Origin: Nonlabens sp.
GTDB taxonomy: Bacteria > Bacteroidota > Bacteroidia > Flavobacteriales > Flavobacteriaceae
Direction of reading: 5' to 3'
NCBI GenBank assembly: GCA_020630715.1
Contig: JAHDIQ010000003.1
Location: 1 to 64,000, forward strand
DNA length: 64,000 nt
Shown one piece after another: positions 16,626-24,929 of this stretch. Below the pieces are notes generated by a model, which saw only the letters and a program-made list of their open reading frames with translations, made no database searches and was not told where the DNA came from. The first letter of the stretch is position 1. Each line of letters starts with the position of its first letter. The position numbers were made by a program, and so were the translations under genes.

Positions 16626-17243
16626 ATGAATTTTTCCTCAAAATTACTAGAAGAAGCCGTAAATCACGTGTCACAATTACCAGGAATAGGTAAGCGTACC
16701 GCATTGCGGTTAGTACTTCATTTAATGCGACAACCACAAGATCAGACAGATGGATTAACCCAAGCTTTATCCAGTATGCGTCATGATCTTAAATTCTGCA
16801 ATCAATGTCATAATGTAAGCGATGTAGAACTTTGTGAGATTTGTGCTAGTCACAGTCGAGATAATACCATTGTATGTGTGGTAGAAGATGTGCGTGACGT
16901 TATGGCAATTGAAAATACCAGTCAGTATCGCGGTATGTATCATGTGTTAGGCGGAAAAATTAGTCCTATGGATGGAATAGGTCCTCAGGATTTGAACATT
17001 AAAACATTAGTAGACCGCATTAAGAATGATGAGGTTAAAGAAATTATTTTTGCCCTAAGCCCCACTATGGAAGGCGACACGACTAACTTTTATATCTTTA
17101 AACAGTTAGAAGGATTAGCCGTTAATACATCAACAATAGCTCGTGGAATCGCCGTAGGCGATGAGCTAGAATTTGCAGATGAGGTCACACTAGGCCGCAG
17201 TATTTTACATCGTGTTCCTTATGAAAATTCTATGAATAGCTAG
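16626..17243 (+). CDS. recR: Recombination protein RecR
   Basis: This 205-residue protein works with RecFO to load RecA at gaps. The start at 16626 ([15 protein letters not shown]) matches the family; an in-frame codon at 16566 would add 20 unrelated residues. Features in order are a helix-hairpin-helix ([16 protein letters not shown], ~18-33), a four-Cys zinc finger (C58, C61, C70, C73) and a Toprim domain (~80-175) beginning [11 protein letters not shown]. The length is normal. The next gene begins 3 bp after its stop, so the two are cotranscribed. Confidence 0.95.
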   Translation: MNFSSKLLEEAVNHVSQLPGIGKRTALRLVLHLMRQPQDQTDGLTQALSSMRHDLKFCNQCHNVSDVELCEICASHSRDNTIVCVVEDVRDVMAIENTSQYRGMYHVLGGKISPMDGIGPQDLNIKTLVDRIKNDEVKEIIFALSPTMEGDTTNFYIFKQLEGLAVNTSTIARGIAVGDELEFADEVTLGRSILHRVPYENSMNS

Positions 17244-17246
17244 GCT

Positions 17247-18371
17247 GTGGAACTATCTATTATCATATTAAATTATAACGCAGCTGCATTTTTAGAGCTG
17301 TGCATCGATAGCGTTTTTAGAGCTACAAAAAATATCAATGCAGAGATTATTGTAGCAGATAATAATTCTACTGATTCCAGCCTACAAATGCTTCATTTTG
17401 TTTTTAAGGATAAGGTAAAGGTTCTAGCATTTGAAGACAATCATGGATTTTCTAAAGGAAACAATCTAGCAGTTAAGGAAGCAAGTGGTGAGTATCTATG
17501 TATTTTAAATCCAGATACGATTGTAGGAGAACATGTGTTTGAGGAATGTCTCAGTTTCGCCCGTAGTTCTGATTCCGCTTTCGCGAAAGCAAAAAAACAA
17601 CTAGCCTTTCTAGGTACTCAACTTATCGACGGTTCTGGAATATTCTTGCCAGAGTCTAAGCGTCACGTGCCAACTCCAAAAGTCGCAAGGCAAAAATTAT
17701 TAGGCAATGATGAAAGCTATTATCATCATGAATTAGCTAAAGATGAAAATGGCGCTGTTGAAGTACTAGTAGGCGCATTTATGTTTTGTAAAAAGTCTGT
17801 TTATGAAACTATAGGTGGATTTGATGAACGTTACTTTATGTATGGCGAAGACATAGATTTGAGTTATTCTGCATTACTTTATGGTTATGAAAACTACTAT
17901 CTAGGTAGTCAGAAAGTGATCCATTTTAAAGGTGAGAGCACCATAAAGGATAAAAAATATTTAGATCGATTTTATGGTGCGATGCAACTGTTCTATGATA
18001 AACATTTTAAGCAGTCTGCGATGCAACGGGCATTAGTGAAAATAGGAGTTGCCTTTTTAAAAACACGACCAATTAAAAAGGAACAAACGGTCACTAAAGT
18101 TAATCATCAGGTGTTAATTTCAAACGATGAGCCATATCAATGGAATGGTGTAGAAAAGTACTCGTTTACAGAATTACAAAGCTTAAAACTACAAGATCAC
18201 ACACAAATCATCTGGGATATCAAATCCCTTAATATGACTAGCATTATTGATTTTATGTCTACAAATACTGGTTCTAATATTACTTATCGATTTATGAGCG
18301 AGCGCAGAGATTTCATGCTAGGAAGTAATTATAGCAACAATCGTGGTGAGGTTGTTTACCTTAATAAATAA
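17247..18371 (+). CDS. Family 2 glycosyltransferase
   Basis: This 374-residue protein starts at GTG 3 bp after recR. Its GT-A domain begins ELSIIILNYNAAAFLELC and carries the nucleotide-sugar elements VADNNSTDSS and ILNPDT (the DxD-like metal site). The acceptor-side motif is GGFDERYFMYGEDIDLSYSA. It resembles rhamnosyltransferase-like GT2 enzymes of surface polysaccharides. The C-terminal ~100 residues are less typical and have no membrane segment. The AFAKA insert (palindrome at 17577-17590) lies in SDSAFAKAKKQ, a loop after the DxD strand. Confidence 0.88.
   Translation: MELSIIILNYNAAAFLELCIDSVFRATKNINAEIIVADNNSTDSSLQMLHFVFKDKVKVLAFEDNHGFSKGNNLAVKEASGEYLCILNPDTIVGEHVFEECLSFARSSDSAFAKAKKQLAFLGTQLIDGSGIFLPESKRHVPTPKVARQKLLGNDESYYHHELAKDENGAVEVLVGAFMFCKKSVYETIGGFDERYFMYGEDIDLSYSALLYGYENYYLGSQKVIHFKGESTIKDKKYLDRFYGAMQLFYDKHFKQSAMQRALVKIGVAFLKTRPIKKEQTVTKVNHQVLISNDEPYQWNGVEKYSFTELQSLKLQDHTQIIWDIKSLNMTSIIDFMSTNTGSNITYRFMSERRDFMLGSNYSNNRGEVVYLNK
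17577..17590. repeat. Iterated palindrome copy
   Basis: Exact GCTTTCGCGAAAGC inside the glycosyltransferase gene, read as AFAKA. Confidence 0.95.
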
Positions 18372-18553
18372 TCAGAATATTAGCCTTTTCTAAAGGTTTT
18401 TGCTTCGCTTTTTTTTCATTTAAATTCTAATTAGTGTTTGTAACTAACAGGTTTGTTATCTCATATCGCCTTTTAAGAACCATCATTAATTTTACAAGCC
18501 TTAAAATAAACCTAAGGAATAATATTCTCTACCATTCCTATGAACAGAATTCT

Positions 18554-18561
18554 TACTTTTG
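18554..18561 (+). promoter_or_regulatory. -7 box (TACTTTTG) of the E2 gene
   Basis: It matches TAnnTTTG, 36 bp before the E2 ATG. Confidence 0.5.
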
Positions 18562-18597
18562 CAAACGCTTAAGAAAACGATATAGTTATACAGTATT

Positions 18598-19911
18598 ATG
18601 GCAAAGTTTGAATTGAAATTACCTAAAATGGGAGAATCTGTAGCAGAGGCTACCATCACTTCATGGCTTAAAAATGTAGGCGATACCATAGAGGCAGATG
18701 AAGCTGTCCTTGAAATCGCGACTGATAAGGTAGATAGTGAAGTGCCTAGTGAGGTAGATGGAACCGTTACAGAAATTCTTTTTCAAGTGGATGATGTAGT
18801 TCAGGTAGGACAGACTATTGCTATTATAGAAACTGATGCCGCTGAGGCTAGCGCCACAGCGACTACTGAATCAGCAACTGATTCTGCAGCAACGGCAGTT
18901 CAAGAAGCGACAGCACAAGTAGAAAAAGGAATGGAAACTGCTGGTAAAGTAGATTTTTCAGGAAGTGATAATTTCTATTCACCATTAGTAAAAAACATTG
19001 CCAAAGCAGAAAACATTTCCCTATTAGAACTAGAAAGTATTAAAGGTACTGGTTTAGAAGGTCGCGTGACAAAACATGATATTTTACAATTTGTACAAGA
19101 TAAAAAAGCAGGAAAGACTACAGCTCCTGTTGCAAATTCTCCAGTAAAAGCCGCGGTGCAATCTGCGCCAGCGTCTAAAGCGGCGCCAGTAAGTGTTAAT
19201 GGTGAAGACGAGATTATAGAGATGACCAGAATGGGTAAATTAATTGCTCATCATATGGTGGCATCTACTCAAACTAGCGCGCACGTTCAAAGTTTTATAG
19301 AAGCAGATGTTACTACCATCTGGAACTGGCGTAAAAAACATAAAGACGCGTTCAAAAAGCGTGAAGGTGAAAACCTAACTTTTACACCTATATTCATGGA
19401 AGCGGTTGCAAAAGCCTTAAAAGAATTCCCGATGATGAATATCGCTGTAGATGGTGATCATATCATAAAACGCAAGAATATCAACTTAGGAATGGCAGCT
19501 GCCTTACCAGATGGTAATTTAATTGTACCTGTAATTAAAAATGCAGATCAATTAAACCTAGTAGGTATGGCAAAATCTGTTAACGACCTGGCGAGTAGAG
19601 CTAGAAATAGCAAATTAAAACCAGACGATACACAAGGTGGAACGTATACGGTTACTAATGTAGGAACTTTTGGATCTGTTTTAGGAACGCCTATAATCAA
19701 CCAGCCGCAAGTTGGTATTTTAGCACTAGGAGCAATTAGAAAAGTGCCAGCAGTTGTAGAAACACCACAAGGTGATTTTATAGGAATACGCATGAAAATG
19801 TTCTTATCACATAGCTATGATCATAGAGTTGTAAATGGAGCCTTAGGTGGTCAATTTGTACAGCGTGTAGCACAATTATTAGAAGCATTTGATCCGGATA
19901 GAGAAATCTAG
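18598..19911 (+). CDS. 2-oxoacid dehydrogenase complex E2 (dihydrolipoamide acyltransferase)
   Basis: The protein has 437 residues. The N-terminal lipoyl domain carries the modified Lys K44 in EIATDKVDSEVPSEV. An Ala/Thr-rich linker follows, then a peripheral subunit-binding domain (~128-165, YSPLVKNIAKAENI, GTGLEGRVTKHDI) and the catalytic acyltransferase core (~205-437). The core resembles branched-chain or pyruvate E2. The active-site motif reads HRVVNG (H409, N413), with Asn where HxxxDG normally has Asp. E1 genes are not in the window, and an E3 gene (lpdA) is far away at 58580. Branched-chain keto acid or pyruvate dehydrogenase is most likely. It has its own promoter box and a terminator. 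Confidence 0.9.
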   Translation: MAKFELKLPKMGESVAEATITSWLKNVGDTIEADEAVLEIATDKVDSEVPSEVDGTVTEILFQVDDVVQVGQTIAIIETDAAEASATATTESATDSAATAVQEATAQVEKGMETAGKVDFSGSDNFYSPLVKNIAKAENISLLELESIKGTGLEGRVTKHDILQFVQDKKAGKTTAPVANSPVKAAVQSAPASKAAPVSVNGEDEIIEMTRMGKLIAHHMVASTQTSAHVQSFIEADVTTIWNWRKKHKDAFKKREGENLTFTPIFMEAVAKALKEFPMMNIAVDGDHIIKRKNINLGMAAALPDGNLIVPVIKNADQLNLVGMAKSVNDLASRARNSKLKPDDTQGGTYTVTNVGTFGSVLGTPIINQPQVGILALGAIRKVPAVVETPQGDFIGIRMKMFLSHSYDHRVVNGALGGQFVQRVAQLLEAFDPDREI

Positions 19912-19925
19912 AGCAAAATAATGAG

Positions 19926-19970
19926 TAAAAAAAACGTTTTAGCACATCGTGTTAAAACGTTTTTTATTTT
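19926..19970 (+). terminator. Intrinsic terminator after the E2 gene
   Basis: AAAAAACGTTTTA... pairs with ...TAAAACGTTTTTT around a short loop, followed by ATTTT. Confidence 0.75.
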
Positions 19971-19985
19971 ACTAAACACCTACCT

Positions 19986-20270
19986 ATGGAAAAAGATATT
20001 TACCTACATCAAATCGATTATTTTAAAGGCGCTAGAGTATTGCATTACTTTGAGTTGCAAGAAATGCAAGAGTTAAAGGATGAACACTTTACCGTACATG
20101 AAATCCACGCAATGGTTATATGTGATTATGAAGGTGAGGAAACCATGCTTTTTTACCTAGATGATGATCTAGAAGTCGCTATCGAATTTGAATTTATGAT
20201 TCCTAAACAAGCAAAAGAACAAGCTTCTAAAGATTTTCAAGGAATGGATATTCAGTGGAAGAATAGGTAG
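19986..20270 (+). CDS. Small acidic protein of unknown function
   Basis: This 94-residue acidic protein has no signal peptide or membrane segment. It alternates beta strands and helices (HEIHAMVICDYEGEETMLFYLDDDLEVAIEFEF), suggesting a small mixed alpha/beta domain. I do not recognise the family. It sits alone after the E2 terminator and before the convergent Fic gene. The start is the first ATG of the frame, and no distinct promoter box was identified. Confidence 0.7.
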   Translation: MEKDIYLHQIDYFKGARVLHYFELQEMQELKDEHFTVHEIHAMVICDYEGEETMLFYLDDDLEVAIEFEFMIPKQAKEQASKDFQGMDIQWKNR

Positions 20271-20382
20271 TCAAGATTCTTCAGTATCGCATATTGCTAA
20301 CCTAGTGTTGCAATCTGTTTTCTAGAACTGCCTTGATATTTTTCCTTTAAAAGTGAAAAGAAGATCATTTTTTTTGGATTTT

Positions 20383-20406
20383 CACCTAATCACCTAATCA
20401 CCTAAT
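20383..20406. repeat. 8-bp tandem repeat, three units (CACCTAAT)
   Basis: Three perfect units run across the Fic stop codon at 20394-20396, so the last residues of that protein are encoded by the repeat. Confidence 0.9.
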
Positions 20407-21362
20407 TTTCTTTTTCTCTTGCGACCAGCGATGTAATCATCCACAGCTTTTTTTGTGGTATACCATACGCGACCTTCTTTATAGGCATCTATTTTCCCTT
20501 TACGCGCCAGTAGACTCACATATTCCTGACCGTATGTAATATCAGGTTCTTTTACAATATTAGAAATAGGAGCATAATCACCAGCTGTATCTTCTAGATT
20601 ACTTAAATAAATATCTAATGAACGTGAGGCAGCCTGCGCGACTAACAACAATAGTTTGTCATAAGAACCATTATTTGCAGCGTTTAATGCCGTGTAATAT
20701 TTCTTACGATCTACCTTTAAAATAATTGCTGGTGGATAACCTTCCTTCATTAAAAGTAGATTAAACACTAAACGCACCGTGCGACCATTACCATCAAAGA
20801 ATGGGTGAATCCACACAAATCGATGATGAAAAATAGTAGCTCTCACGACAGGATGTAAACTAGCACCATCACCATTTACCCAATTGATAAGATCCTCTAA
20901 AAAATCAGAAACCTTTAATGCATTAGGTGGGATAAAATTAGCGCCAGCGATACGCACACCAGAATTTCTAATGCGACCAGCATAGTCTTTTTCTATCTTA
21001 TCTAGTACTAGTGCATGAACGTCTAGAATATCTCTTTCTCTTAAAATATAGTCTGGTTGTACTAAAGATTCTACATGTTCAATAGCTTCTTGATGATTTA
21101 CCGCTTCAAAATGCTCACGTAATGATTTACCTTTTATGGTAAATCCTTCTTCTAGGACCATACGGGTTTCCTGTAAGGTAAGTGTGTTTCCCTCTATACT
21201 ATTAGAGTTAAAAGTCCATTCTACGGTAAGGCTTTCCTGTATGCTATGTACAGCATGACTAGGAAACGGTCTATAAGCATCTAGACGTTTTTTCTTACCA
21301 TCTAGTTGCTCTAGTAGTTCCTTAAAATCATATGGTAACGATATGTTTTTCCATTTCTCCAC
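20394..21362 (-). CDS. Fic domain protein with N-terminal inhibitory motif (probable AMP transferase)
   Basis: This is about 322 residues from the GTG at 21362; an in-frame TTG at 21368 is possible. The Fic catalytic motif HPFFDGNGRTVR is intact (His ~186-188), so nucleotide transfer to a protein hydroxyl is expected. An upstream helix contains SNSIEGN, fitting the (S/T)xxxE(G/N) inhibitory motif of self-inhibited class II Fic proteins. The C-terminal ~70 residues look like a winged-helix DNA-binding or partner domain (DITYGQEYVSLLARKGKIDAYKEGRVWYTT). No separate antitoxin gene adjoins it, as expected for internal inhibition. The target is unknown. Confidence 0.9.
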   Translation of the reverse strand: MEKWKNISLPYDFKELLEQLDGKKKRLDAYRPFPSHAVHSIQESLTVEWTFNSNSIEGNTLTLQETRMVLEEGFTIKGKSLREHFEAVNHQEAIEHVESLVQPDYILRERDILDVHALVLDKIEKDYAGRIRNSGVRIAGANFIPPNALKVSDFLEDLINWVNGDGASLHPVVRATIFHHRFVWIHPFFDGNGRTVRLVFNLLLMKEGYPPAIILKVDRKKYYTALNAANNGSYDKLLLLVAQAASRSLDIYLSNLEDTAGDYAPISNIVKEPDITYGQEYVSLLARKGKIDAYKEGRVWYTTKKAVDDYIAGRKRKRKLGD

Positions 21363-21413
21363 ACACAAATGTACGTCTTATTTCTTTAAAATCGGTAAGT
21401 GGTATAAAATGAT

Positions 21414-22559
21414 TTAACCGATATTAAAATGTTTTTCTTCAAACTGTTTTGCAATTGCCACGGCATCATGGTGCTCAAGGATGAATTTTCTAGCTTCTTT
21501 TCCTAATTCTAAAATAGCTTTAGGATGTTCAATGAATTGGGATAATTGATTAACTAGGTATTCTACATCTGGTTGCGCATCAATTAATGGAGATTTTTCT
21601 AAGTCATAGGTTTCTAAAAATTCTTTACCAGCACCTGCAAAAACTACCTTGCCTTGAGCCATTGCTTCTAGTGCATTGTATCCTTGATCATAGCTTAGGA
21701 CCTGATCTAGAAAGATGTGTGCCTTATTATACGACTTCATATATTGCTCGTACGGTAGATCTTCTGCGATTGTGATGTTGACTCTACTGTTATATTTATC
21801 CCTGATGATTTCTAGAGCTTTTTCAAAATAAGGAATCCCTTTTTTAAGGTAATTATGCCTGTTGATGCCCATAAAGATCTCTATGGTTTTAAAATCTTGA
21901 TTTTGATTAAGTTCGAATTTATCAATTTGTACTGCGCTAGGAATAATATCAGTTGCTTTTGGTTCATTGTGCAATGCCATTTTAAAATCCGTATGTGATG
22001 GGATAATGGCTTCACACTGATTTAGTAACCAGAGATAATTTTGCTTATAATCATCCTGCAGATACTTCATCGTATAAGGGAATTCCTGACGCAATTCTGG
22101 TTTGTCAGGTTCTGGATTGATGATACTATAACCTTTATGAGAGGTAGTTATATAATGAGCATAATGATAGTCATCACCACAGGCAACTAGAAACGCCTTA
22201 TCAGCTTTTTCTAATAATGAGCTCATCATTTCTTTTTCAATATCTGGACCGCAGTTAAAGCTATTAGAATTTATAAATTGAACGATATCGTAGTGGTTGT
22301 TGAGAATTCCGCTTTCGCGAAAGCGTGCTAACTTCAACCTATCCTGTAAATCGTTACCGGTTAATTTGTACCAGCCTACACGTATTTTTTGCCGTAACCA
22401 GCTACTCGTAAAGTAATCTGTGCTAATGTCAATGTCTACTGGAAATTTCTTGAAACCATCGCCATCACCTATAATCGTGACCTCATGACCTAATTGAACT
22501 AGGCCGTGTTTTAAAGAGTTGTGAAAACCGCTGTATTCACCTACCAATAAAATGCGCAT
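21414..22559 (-). CDS. Glycosyltransferase, GT-B/group 1-like
   Basis: This 381-residue protein opens MRILLVGEYSGFHNSLKHGL, the N-terminal fold of GT-B enzymes. It has a C-terminal nucleotide-sugar region with DQVLSYDQGYNALEAMAQGKVVFAG, like the E-x7-E region of family 4. It probably adds a sugar to a surface glycan. RFRES in LARFRESGILNN comes from the palindrome at 22311-22324. It is transcribed away from the next glycosyltransferase across a 119-bp gap that holds a strong hairpin. The sugar and acceptor are unknown. Confidence 0.82.
   Translation of the reverse strand: MRILLVGEYSGFHNSLKHGLVQLGHEVTIIGDGDGFKKFPVDIDISTDYFTSSWLRQKIRVGWYKLTGNDLQDRLKLARFRESGILNNHYDIVQFINSNSFNCGPDIEKEMMSSLLEKADKAFLVACGDDYHYAHYITTSHKGYSIINPEPDKPELRQEFPYTMKYLQDDYKQNYLWLLNQCEAIIPSHTDFKMALHNEPKATDIIPSAVQIDKFELNQNQDFKTIEIFMGINRHNYLKKGIPYFEKALEIIRDKYNSRVNITIAEDLPYEQYMKSYNKAHIFLDQVLSYDQGYNALEAMAQGKVVFAGAGKEFLETYDLEKSPLIDAQPDVEYLVNQLSQFIEHPKAILELGKEARKFILEHHDAVAIAKQFEEKHFNIG
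22311..22324. repeat. Iterated palindrome copy
   Basis: Exact GCTTTCGCGAAAGC inside the GT-B gene, read as RFRES. Confidence 0.95.
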
Positions 22560-22627
22560 ATCATACCATTTTTGTGTTTGTAATATCGTTAAAATAAATT
22601 GAATTATTTTTTGATTAATTGAAGTTT

Positions 22628-22665
22628 AAAATTTTTTCCATAGCTAAGGCTATGCAAAAAATTTT
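22628..22665. promoter_or_regulatory. Long hairpin between divergent glycosyltransferase genes
   Basis: The 17-nt arms differ at one position and flank a TAAG loop (AAAATTTTTTCCATAGC / GCTATGCAAAAAATTTT). It ends 13 bp before the GTG of the plus-strand gene, so it could be a terminator, an attenuator or an operator. Confidence 0.7.
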
Positions 22666-22678
22666 ACGCGAAAAGTAA

Positions 22679-23602
22679 GTGAAAAAGAAACGATTTATTA
22701 AGAGTTTACAAATTCAAAATGGTATAAAGTATCTTTACCGTAAAGATAAGCAGTTGGCTCTATACACCACATCAGATCTAGAAATATGTATCGCGACCAT
22801 GAATCGTGAGAATCTTCATTTTCTACAAACGATGTTTTGCATGCCACCACAGGAGATTCCATATCAAATTCTAGTAGTGAATCAGTCTAAAACACATCAA
22901 TTAACCTCTCATTTTCAAAATATTAGAGTGATTAATGATGTGAATTTTGGGTTGTCCAGAAGTCGGAATCTTGCTATAGAAAATAGTAAATGCAGATTGC
23001 TTTGGTTTCTAGATGATGATTGCGAAGTGTTACCAGATGCGGTAAATCATATCATCCTATCGCACAACCAGTATGATGCTGGAATCATCTCCTTTATGAC
23101 CATAGGTTATACCAGTGGATTGCCATTTAGCGATTATCCAGATGGTGATATGTTGCTTTCTCGAAAGCAAATTAAAAAAGTCCTATCACCAGAAATTACA
23201 CTTAAAAGAGATGTAATTGAACAATGTGATTTACGATTCAATACCCGATTTGGGCTAGGAGCGCAGTTTGCAGATTCAGAGAATTATGTGTTTCTAACAG
23301 ATGCTTTACAATGTGATATAGCGATTCAATTTAAAAAGGAATATATCGTTAAACATGACGATTATACCAGTAGTGATGAGGTAGCCAGCAATAGGTTAAT
23401 TTATGCGCGTGGTGCTTTAGCAGTTAGAGAGAATTTCTGGACCGCACAATTCAAACAATTCAAATATGTGTTTTTTCTATGGCGTAAAGGTTATGTAAAA
23501 GGCTGGAATGCTCTAATAGAAAAGTACCGAGTTTTTAATCATGGAATGAATGATTACCTTAGCGGTTTTGAAGGTCACCGTAACGGTCATCCAGATCTTT
23601 AA
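22679..23602 (+). CDS. Family 2-like glycosyltransferase
   Basis: This 307-residue protein has a GTG start. The GT-A elements are ICIATMNRENLHFL near the start, NFGLSRSRNLAIENS and WFLDDDCEVLPDA (DxD metal site). Late in the protein a hydrophobic/basic stretch (WTAQFKQFKYVFFLWRKGYV) may bind the membrane surface. The first ~30 residues are basic and unusual for GT2, so the true start might be further in. The cupin gene follows directly and they are probably cotranscribed. Confidence 0.8.
   Translation: MKKKRFIKSLQIQNGIKYLYRKDKQLALYTTSDLEICIATMNRENLHFLQTMFCMPPQEIPYQILVVNQSKTHQLTSHFQNIRVINDVNFGLSRSRNLAIENSKCRLLWFLDDDCEVLPDAVNHIILSHNQYDAGIISFMTIGYTSGLPFSDYPDGDMLLSRKQIKKVLSPEITLKRDVIEQCDLRFNTRFGLGAQFADSENYVFLTDALQCDIAIQFKKEYIVKHDDYTSSDEVASNRLIYARGALAVRENFWTAQFKQFKYVFFLWRKGYVKGWNALIEKYRVFNHGMNDYLSGFEGHRNGHPDL
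23155..23168. repeat. Degenerate iterated palindrome (13 of 14)
   Basis: GCTTTCTCGAAAGC inside the glycosyltransferase gene, read as LSRK. Confidence 0.75.
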
Positions 23603-23612
23603 AAGCTTTTTT

Positions 23613-24008
23613 ATGGACGTACAAATTATTGATATTCCTAAAATTACAGATCCTCGAGGTAACCTAGCCGTTATTGAAAAGGATACGATTCCTTTTAAAA
23701 TGGAACGTGTTTATTATCTATTTGACGTTCCTAGTTCTTCCCATCGTGGTGGTCATGCTCATAAAGAATTACAGCAATTAATTGTTGCCTTAAGTGGCAG
23801 TTTTGATGTGGTAATAGATGATGGGATTAACAAGCAAATTATCACGCTAAACAAACCTGATAAAGGATTGTTGATTCCTACAATGATCTGGCGAGAATTA
23901 GAGAATTTTTCTAGTGGTGCATTATGTATGGTAGTAGCATCTCATGAATATAAGGAAGACGATTACATCAGAAATTACGATGATTTTGTGGCTCTAACTA
24001 GATCGTAA
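23613..24008 (+). CDS. WxcM/FdtA-type cupin, sugar 3,4-ketoisomerase family
   Basis: The protein has 131 residues from the ATG at 23613; the frame extends upstream to 23550 inside the previous gene, but the family opens VQIIDIPKITDPRGNLAVIE. The catalytic cupin signature is SSSHRGGHAHKELQQLIVALSG, and LIPTMIWRELENFS follows. FdtA/QdtA enzymes isomerise dTDP-4-keto-6-deoxyglucose to the 3-keto form for amino-sugars. No rml or aminotransferase genes are in the window, so the substrate is inferred only. Its 3' end overlaps the convergent glycosyltransferase by 15 bp. Confidence 0.85.
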   Translation: MDVQIIDIPKITDPRGNLAVIEKDTIPFKMERVYYLFDVPSSSHRGGHAHKELQQLIVALSGSFDVVIDDGINKQIITLNKPDKGLLIPTMIWRELENFSSGALCMVVASHEYKEDDYIRNYDDFVALTRS

Positions 24009-24929
24009 ATCCCATCCTAATGCTTGTGATGTTTTTTTGATCGCATCTAGAATTTTGATACCTAGTCGTGATGTTTTGAGTAGTTTTTGTTGCTGATTAG
24101 ATAAGTTGTTCAAATCGATTTTTCTACAAGTTTTTTGAAACTTCTGTTCTAATCCATAACGTTTATAATCCATTGCAATTGCAAATCGCTGTAAGTCTAA
24201 AAATTTCTTGAACGATCTAGATGGTGTATTATCGTATACAGATAAATCGGGAAGTTTTCTAGCTCGCATAGAAATTTTGCTAGACCTGTTTCCAGCAGAT
24301 TTATCGATCATAACTGCGCTATGATGGTGAAAAACTGTTTTTAAATGAAGACCTATTTTAATTAGTAGTTCTGTGTCTTCACCATGTGTTACTTGTTCAT
24401 TGTAAATGCCTATCGTATCAAAAGATGTTGTTTTAATCAAGTAATTAGAACTATTGATCGTTGTGTTTAAGAGTTGATGATTGAAAAAATCTTCTAATAA
24501 TGAAACACTTTGTTTAGGGAGATTTGAAAAACGCGTGACAACTTCTTTTTTGTACGTGTTGATCAATCTATAATTAGAGCTTAAAACCTGAGCCACTGGA
24601 TATGTAGTTTGCAGTTCTACAAGTTGATGTAGATGATGAGGTTGCCAGTAATCATCTGCATCTAGAAATGCGATCCATGAATAATTGTGTTTTTGAGCAT
24701 AGGAAATGCCACGATTACGAGTGGCGCTAACACCTTGATTTTTATGTGAGTTGATGACAATGCGATCATCCTGAATTTGTTCAATTAATGCTAGACTTTG
24801 ATCTGAACTACCATCGTTAATTATGAGAAGCTTGAGATCTTTATACTGTTGTTCTAATACAGAATTTATAGCACGCAATACCGTAGACTCTTTATTATAA
24901 ACAGGTATGATGACTAGAATCGTATTCAC
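23994..24929 (-). CDS. Family 2 glycosyltransferase
   Basis: This 311-residue GT-A protein opens NTILVIIPVYNKESTVLRAINSVLEQ and has LIINDGSSDQSL, NQGVSATRNRGI and the metal site FLDADDYW. The C-terminal ~90 residues are basic and helical. It is the downstream partner of the next glycosyltransferase, whose stop overlaps its start by 4 bp. It is probably a surface-polysaccharide transferase. The 15-bp convergent overlap with the cupin gene leaves no room for a terminator. Confidence 0.87.
   Translation of the reverse strand: MNTILVIIPVYNKESTVLRAINSVLEQQYKDLKLLIINDGSSDQSLALIEQIQDDRIVINSHKNQGVSATRNRGISYAQKHNYSWIAFLDADDYWQPHHLHQLVELQTTYPVAQVLSSNYRLINTYKKEVVTRFSNLPKQSVSLLEDFFNHQLLNTTINSSNYLIKTTSFDTIGIYNEQVTHGEDTELLIKIGLHLKTVFHHHSAVMIDKSAGNRSSKISMRARKLPDLSVYDNTPSRSFKKFLDLQRFAIAMDYKRYGLEQKFQKTCRKIDLNNLSNQQQKLLKTSRLGIKILDAIKKTSQALGWDLRSS

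Noticed and set aside
18381-18416. Terminator after the GT2 gene
   Set aside because: Only a 5-bp stem (CCTTT/AAAGG) precedes the T-run, which is too weak to call.
20383-20406. CRISPR-like repeat array
   Set aside because: Units are only 8 bp with no spacers, so this is a simple tandem repeat.
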